Positions 49,093 through 51,967 of a stretch of DNA of 51,967 nt are shown here, piece after piece (position 1 is the stretch's first letter; each line of letters begins with the position of its first letter). Both the position numbers and the translations under genes were made by a program. The stretch is from an uncultured Erysipelotrichaceae bacterium. GTDB lineage: Bacteria > Bacillota_I > Bacilli_A > Erysipelotrichales > Erysipelotrichaceae. The notes under the pieces were generated by a model. It was not told the origin of the DNA. It saw only the letters and a list, made by a program, of their open reading frames with translations, and did no database searches. The stretch is from assembly GCA_946537255.1 (NCBI GenBank), contig CAMNFS010000008.1:1-51967 (forward strand). The letters run 5' to 3'.

Positions 49093-50295
49093 ATGAAGCT
49101 GAATATTGCAGTGCTCTTCGGCGGTGAATCGGTGGAACATGAAGTATCCATCATCTCTGCACATCAGGCCATGGAAGCACTGGACCGGGAAAAATATCAT
49201 GTGATTCCCGTTTATATTTCAAAGGACAGAAAGCTGTACAGCTCGGAAGCGCTGATGGACATGAAAAACTACAGGGATCTGAACGCGCTCACCGCCAAAG
49301 TTCCGCAGGTATATTTTGTCAATGAAAACAACAAGACCGTAATGAGGCCGGTCAAGGCTCCGCTGTTTTCCCACAGGGAAATCGCTGTGATTGATCTGGC
49401 GATTCCGGTGATGCACGGGACCAATGGCGAAGACGGAACCATTCAGGGATTTCTGGAGATGTACCGGCTTCCGTATGCGGGATGCGATCTGATCGCGGCC
49501 GCGGTCGGTCAGGACAAGGTCCTGCAGAAGCATGCGCTGGAAAACAGCGGTCTTCCGATTACGGAATGGTTCTGGGTCTATGCCAGGGAGATGGATACCA
49601 AAAAGAAGGAAATCCTGAATCAGGCTTCCCGGATCGGATATCCCCTGATTCTCAAACCGGCATGTACCGGCTCCTCTGTCGGAATCTCCATTGCCCACAA
49701 CGAAAAGGAATATCTCATTTCCTTTGAGGAAGCCGCCCGTTATGACAGCAAGATCATTACCGAAAAGGTGGTCCGGCCGATGCGGGAGATCAACTGTTCC
49801 GTGCTTGGCGAACCCTGTGATGCCATCACTTCTGTTCTGGAAGAAGTCTTCCACGATACCGAAAACGAACTGCTCGACTTCCATGACAAGTACGAACAGG
49901 GAGGCAAAGCCGCCAAGGGATCCAAGGGCGTTTCCGGCATGGCTTCCACAAGCCGCTGCGTCAATCCGGATCTTCCGGAAGGAATCAGTGATGAAATCAA
50001 ACGGCTGGCTCTTGAAACCTTCAGAGTCCTCGGATCAAGCGGTGTATGCCGCATCGACTTCCTGATGGATACGCTGACCAATCAGGTATATGTCAATGAG
50101 ATCAACACGATCCCCGGCTCCCTCGCCTACTATCTCTGGCTTGACGCGGGTGTCCCCTTCCCGGCCCTGATGGACAAGCTGGTTGAACTGGCCCTGGAGC
50201 GGGAAAGACGCCGTCAGAGCATGATCTATTCCTATGAGACGGATCTTCTTAAAAACTACAGCGAACCCACTGGCGCCAAAGGCGCAAAGCGATAA
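49093..50295 (+). CDS. ddl: D-alanine-D-alanine ligase
   Basis: Makes the D-Ala-D-Ala dipeptide for peptidoglycan. The 400-residue ATP-grasp ligase starts MKLNIAVLFGGESVEHEVSI and has PVMHGTNGEDGTIQG, LILKPACTGSSVGIS and the C-terminal VYVNEINTIPGS. The omega-loop contains DKY, fitting D-Ala-D-Ala rather than D-lactate specificity, followed by a Gly/Lys-rich insertion (GGKAAKGSKGVSGMAS) that partly explains the long size. The start at 49093 has GGAGG ten bases upstream; an 18-codon upstream extension overlaps the promoter. Monocistronic, with its own terminator. Confidence 0.95.
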   Translation: MKLNIAVLFGGESVEHEVSIISAHQAMEALDREKYHVIPVYISKDRKLYSSEALMDMKNYRDLNALTAKVPQVYFVNENNKTVMRPVKAPLFSHREIAVIDLAIPVMHGTNGEDGTIQGFLEMYRLPYAGCDLIAAAVGQDKVLQKHALENSGLPITEWFWVYAREMDTKKKEILNQASRIGYPLILKPACTGSSVGISIAHNEKEYLISFEEAARYDSKIITEKVVRPMREINCSVLGEPCDAITSVLEEVFHDTENELLDFHDKYEQGGKAAKGSKGVSGMASTSRCVNPDLPEGISDEIKRLALETFRVLGSSGVCRIDFLMDTLTNQVYVNEINTIPGSLAYYLWLDAGVPFPALMDKLVELALERERRRQSMIYSYETDLLKNYSEPTGAKGAKR

Positions 50296-50302
50296 GTTCC
50301 AG

Positions 50303-50328
50303 ACACTTCCCATGCGGAAGTGTTTTTT
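50303..50328 (+). terminator. Rho-independent terminator after ddl
   Basis: ACACTTCC-CATGC-GGAAGTGT followed by TTTTT. Confidence 0.9.
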
Positions 50329-50605
50329 ATGGGGCAGTCCTTTTCTCTGCAGGCACCTCCATCAGTGTCTCAGTTTCATGACAAATTACAGCACACGGAA
50401 AAAAAGCGGCGGGTTTTCTCCAGGAACGACAGAAACAGGCAAACGGATCGCTGAAGCGGAATAAAAACATCACTGTTCCTGCCTGCAGCCAGCGATAAAG
50501 CAATGCGATCAGAACAGCTGTCTTTTCTGTTGCCGATGATAGATCGGACAGCTGTATGGAAAACGATGGCAGTCTCTCTTGTATGTTCACATTTCGTTTT
50601 CAAAG
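50329..50605. other. Gene-poor stretch between ddl and the zinc-ribbon gene
   Basis: About 280 bases with no supported gene. Short frames on the minus strand have no recognisable protein features or good ribosome binding site. Confidence 0.5.
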
Positions 50606-50632
50606 AAAAAAGATCAGACCCGTGACTGATCT
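50606..50632 (-). terminator. Rho-independent terminator after the zinc-ribbon gene
   Basis: Minus-strand AGATCAG-TCACGGGT-CTGATCT followed by TTTTT. Confidence 0.8.
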
Positions 50633-50669
50633 GATCCAGCATCATACAGGACCCGAAGGTTTCCCTTCC

Positions 50670-50873
50670 TCACCATGTATGGCCGCAGTTTCTGCATTGA
50701 TAATGGTTACGAACAACTTTGCGTTCTTCAATAACCTCTGTACCGAGAAACCGGAGATCCTGTTGCCCGCATTGACTGCAGCGCGGCTTGATTTTTCCCG
50801 GCTGGGGATCCCGGCCATCGCTTCCTGCAATCTGCTCTGCAGAAACCCCGTTGATTATTTTCTTTTCATCCAT
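50670..50873 (-). CDS. Small zinc-ribbon protein
   Basis: A 67-residue protein. The C-terminal half holds a four-cysteine zinc ribbon: CSQCGQQDLRFLG, then HYQCRNCGHTW at the very end. The N-terminal half is polar with no clear domain. GGAGG lies eight bases before the chosen ATG at 50873; a longer frame to 50909 lacks a ribosome binding site. It stands alone with its own terminator. Function unknown. Confidence 0.7.
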   Translation of the reverse strand: MDEKKIINGVSAEQIAGSDGRDPQPGKIKPRCSQCGQQDLRFLGTEVIEERKVVRNHYQCRNCGHTW

Positions 50874-51185
50874 TCTTTGTTCCTCCGGCAGCTTTATTTT
50901 GCTGCTCATTTTTCAACGTATTGTTTTTCCGCATTCGGTTTCAATACCGAGTCTTTCCGGCAATCCGTTCTTCGGCCCTCTCCACCGCAAAAATACTGAC
51001 AGGTAACCAGGGCTCAGGCAGGACAGACATCCGGCTGTCCCGATCCATACGGTCCGTTGCTTTGTTGTTTTTGCGTCCCGGCTATTCTCATATACGGTAT
51101 GCATTCTAAATACCATCCTGCGTGTGAACAGTATTACAAAAGCAGTGCTGTTCATATCCTGTAAATCCATCGGAAATAAGGAATC
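50874..51185. other. Divergent intergenic region before deoD
   Basis: About 310 bases between the zinc-ribbon gene and the deoD promoter. No supported gene, RNA or repeat was recognised. Confidence 0.5.
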
Positions 51186-51194
51186 TGGTATAAT
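51186..51194 (+). promoter_or_regulatory. Extended -10 promoter of deoD
   Basis: TGGTATAAT is an extended -10 (TGnTATAAT) 34 bases before the start. No clear -35. Confidence 0.5.
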
Positions 51195-51228
51195 CGAAAT
51201 CAGAAAGAATACAGAAAGGAAAATTCAT

Positions 51229-51942
51229 ATGTCAACACCTCATAACAGTGCGGAAAAAGGCGCGTTCGCCAAAACGGTTCTCATGCCCGGTGATCCCCTT
51301 CGGGCAAAATTCATCGCCGATACATTCATGGAGAATGTGGAGCTTGTAACCTCAGTCCGCAACGTCCTTGGATATACCGGAACCTATAACGGAAAACGGG
51401 TTTCTGTCATGGCATCCGGCATGGGAATGCCAAGCATGGGCATCTACTCCTATGAGCTCTTTCACTTCTATGATGTGGAAAACATTATCCGGATCGGATC
51501 AACCGGCGGATATATCCCGGAGCTTCATCTGTTCGATACCGTTCTTGTGACAGGTGCCTATTCAGAATCCACCTACGCAAGAACGCAGAACGGGGAAACA
51601 AGAGACACGCTTTATCCTTCGGAGGAGCTGAATAACATCCTGCGGAAGTCAGCAGAAAAGCTTGGCATCGAAATGAAGGAAGGTTTCTGTCATTCCAGCG
51701 ATGTCTTCTACGCGGAAGAAGGAGCTACCGACATGGATTATCTTCTGAAGGACAAAAAGGTAATCTGTGCCGAAATGGAAAGCTTTGCGCTGTTCCATAA
51801 CGCAAATGTTCTCCATAAGAAGGCCGCATGTCTGCTTTCCGTTTCTGACAGCTTTGTATACAAGGAAATCACCACTCCGGAGCAGCGTCAGACATCCTTC
51901 ACCAACATGATGAAAATCGCTCTTGAAGGCGCTCCGGAATAA
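51229..51942 (+). CDS. deoD: Purine-nucleoside phosphorylase, DeoD type
   Basis: Cleaves purine (deoxy)nucleosides with phosphate in purine salvage. The 237-residue, hexameric-type protein starts MSTPHNSAEKGAFAKTVLMP. It has GDPLRAKFIADTF (phosphate site), VLGYTGTYNGKRVSVMASGM, RIGSTGGYIPEL and AEMESFALF (nucleoside/ribose contacts). SVSDSFVYKEITTPEQRQTSF near the end holds the catalytic-type Asp. AAAGGA lies eight bases before the ATG at 51229. A longer upstream frame overlaps the promoter and is rejected. Confidence 0.95.
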   Translation: MSTPHNSAEKGAFAKTVLMPGDPLRAKFIADTFMENVELVTSVRNVLGYTGTYNGKRVSVMASGMGMPSMGIYSYELFHFYDVENIIRIGSTGGYIPELHLFDTVLVTGAYSESTYARTQNGETRDTLYPSEELNNILRKSAEKLGIEMKEGFCHSSDVFYAEEGATDMDYLLKDKKVICAEMESFALFHNANVLHKKAACLLSVSDSFVYKEITTPEQRQTSFTNMMKIALEGAPE

Positions 51943-51967
51943 ACCCGGTTTCTCTTTCAGAACACTT

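Noticed and set aside
49093-50295. Ddl as a VanA/D-lactate-type resistance ligase
   Set aside because: The omega-loop keeps DKY, and there is no vanH or vanX next to it. It fits the housekeeping ligase.

Overview
The window looks like a chromosomal segment of a Gram-positive Bacillota. The order lepB-rbgA-rnhB-dprA-topA-trmFO is a known Bacillota arrangement. The base composition is moderate (about half G+C), and the CBS-type family II pyrophosphatase and LytR-CpsA-Psr (LCP) wall enzyme fit the same group. A member of the Erysipelotrichaceae is my best guess, but that is inference from gene content and order. No rRNA, tRNA, insertion sequence, phage gene or CRISPR array was seen. Most genes lie on the minus strand. 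The plus-strand genes are a phosphodiester glycosidase pair near 28.7-30.9 kb, ddl, and deoD.

Layout. 1-6.3 kb: trmFO (cut by the window edge), topA, dprA, rnhB, rbgA and lepB, with a terminator after topA, a promoter-like site before topA, and a possible attenuator covering the dprA ribosome binding site. 6.3-14.4 kb: a tightly overlapping cassette read from 14.4 kb downward. It holds a Wzx-type flippase, two cytosolic family 2 glycosyltransferases, a WecE-type sugar aminotransferase, a polyprenyl-phosphate-type glycosyltransferase with two C-terminal membrane helices, an ATP-grasp ligase, two half-size SMR/EamA transporters and a lipoprotein. 14.4-17.5 kb: two paralogous secreted phosphodiester glycosidase-domain (NAGPA-type) proteins with SH3-like repeats. 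17.8-22.9 kb: rmlA, a sugar epimerase/reductase, rmlB, a galactopyranose-mutase homologue and a family 10 (fucosyltransferase-like) glycosyltransferase. 22.9-27.2 kb: a second polyprenyl-phosphate-type glycosyltransferase, an unknown anchored protein and a multidomain LCP protein. 27.3-30.9 kb: thioredoxin, an aldose 1-epimerase relative, and a third NAGPA protein with an unknown partner. 31-36.8 kb: a YfhO-family membrane protein, a glycosyltransferase, a second flippase and a lipoprotein. 36.8-44 kb: a DUF1015 protein and a complete oligopeptide transporter (oppABCDF). 44-49 kb: patatin, dUTPase, methionine aminopeptidase, a small unknown and ppaC in one run. 49-52 kb: ddl, a small zinc-ribbon protein and deoD.

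How it may fit together. About 24 kb of the window (6.3-36.8 kb minus the housekeeping genes) appears devoted to surface glycopolymers. RmlA and RmlB make dTDP-4-keto-6-deoxyglucose. WecE would aminate it to dTDP-Fuc4N, while the epimerase/reductase and mutase could divert it to a dTDP-fucofuranose-like donor, or else make UDP-Galf. Two polyprenyl-phosphate glycosyltransferases, an SMR pair resembling ArnE/ArnF and a YfhO-type GT-C protein resemble the parts of a three-component glycosylation system. Two Wzx flippases export lipid-linked repeats, and the LCP protein would attach polymer to the wall. The ATP-grasp enzyme in the aminosugar cassette has no assigned substrate and is the most intriguing part. 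No initiating phosphoglycosyl transferase and no clear Wzy polymerase were recognised, so the locus may continue elsewhere or use genes outside the window.
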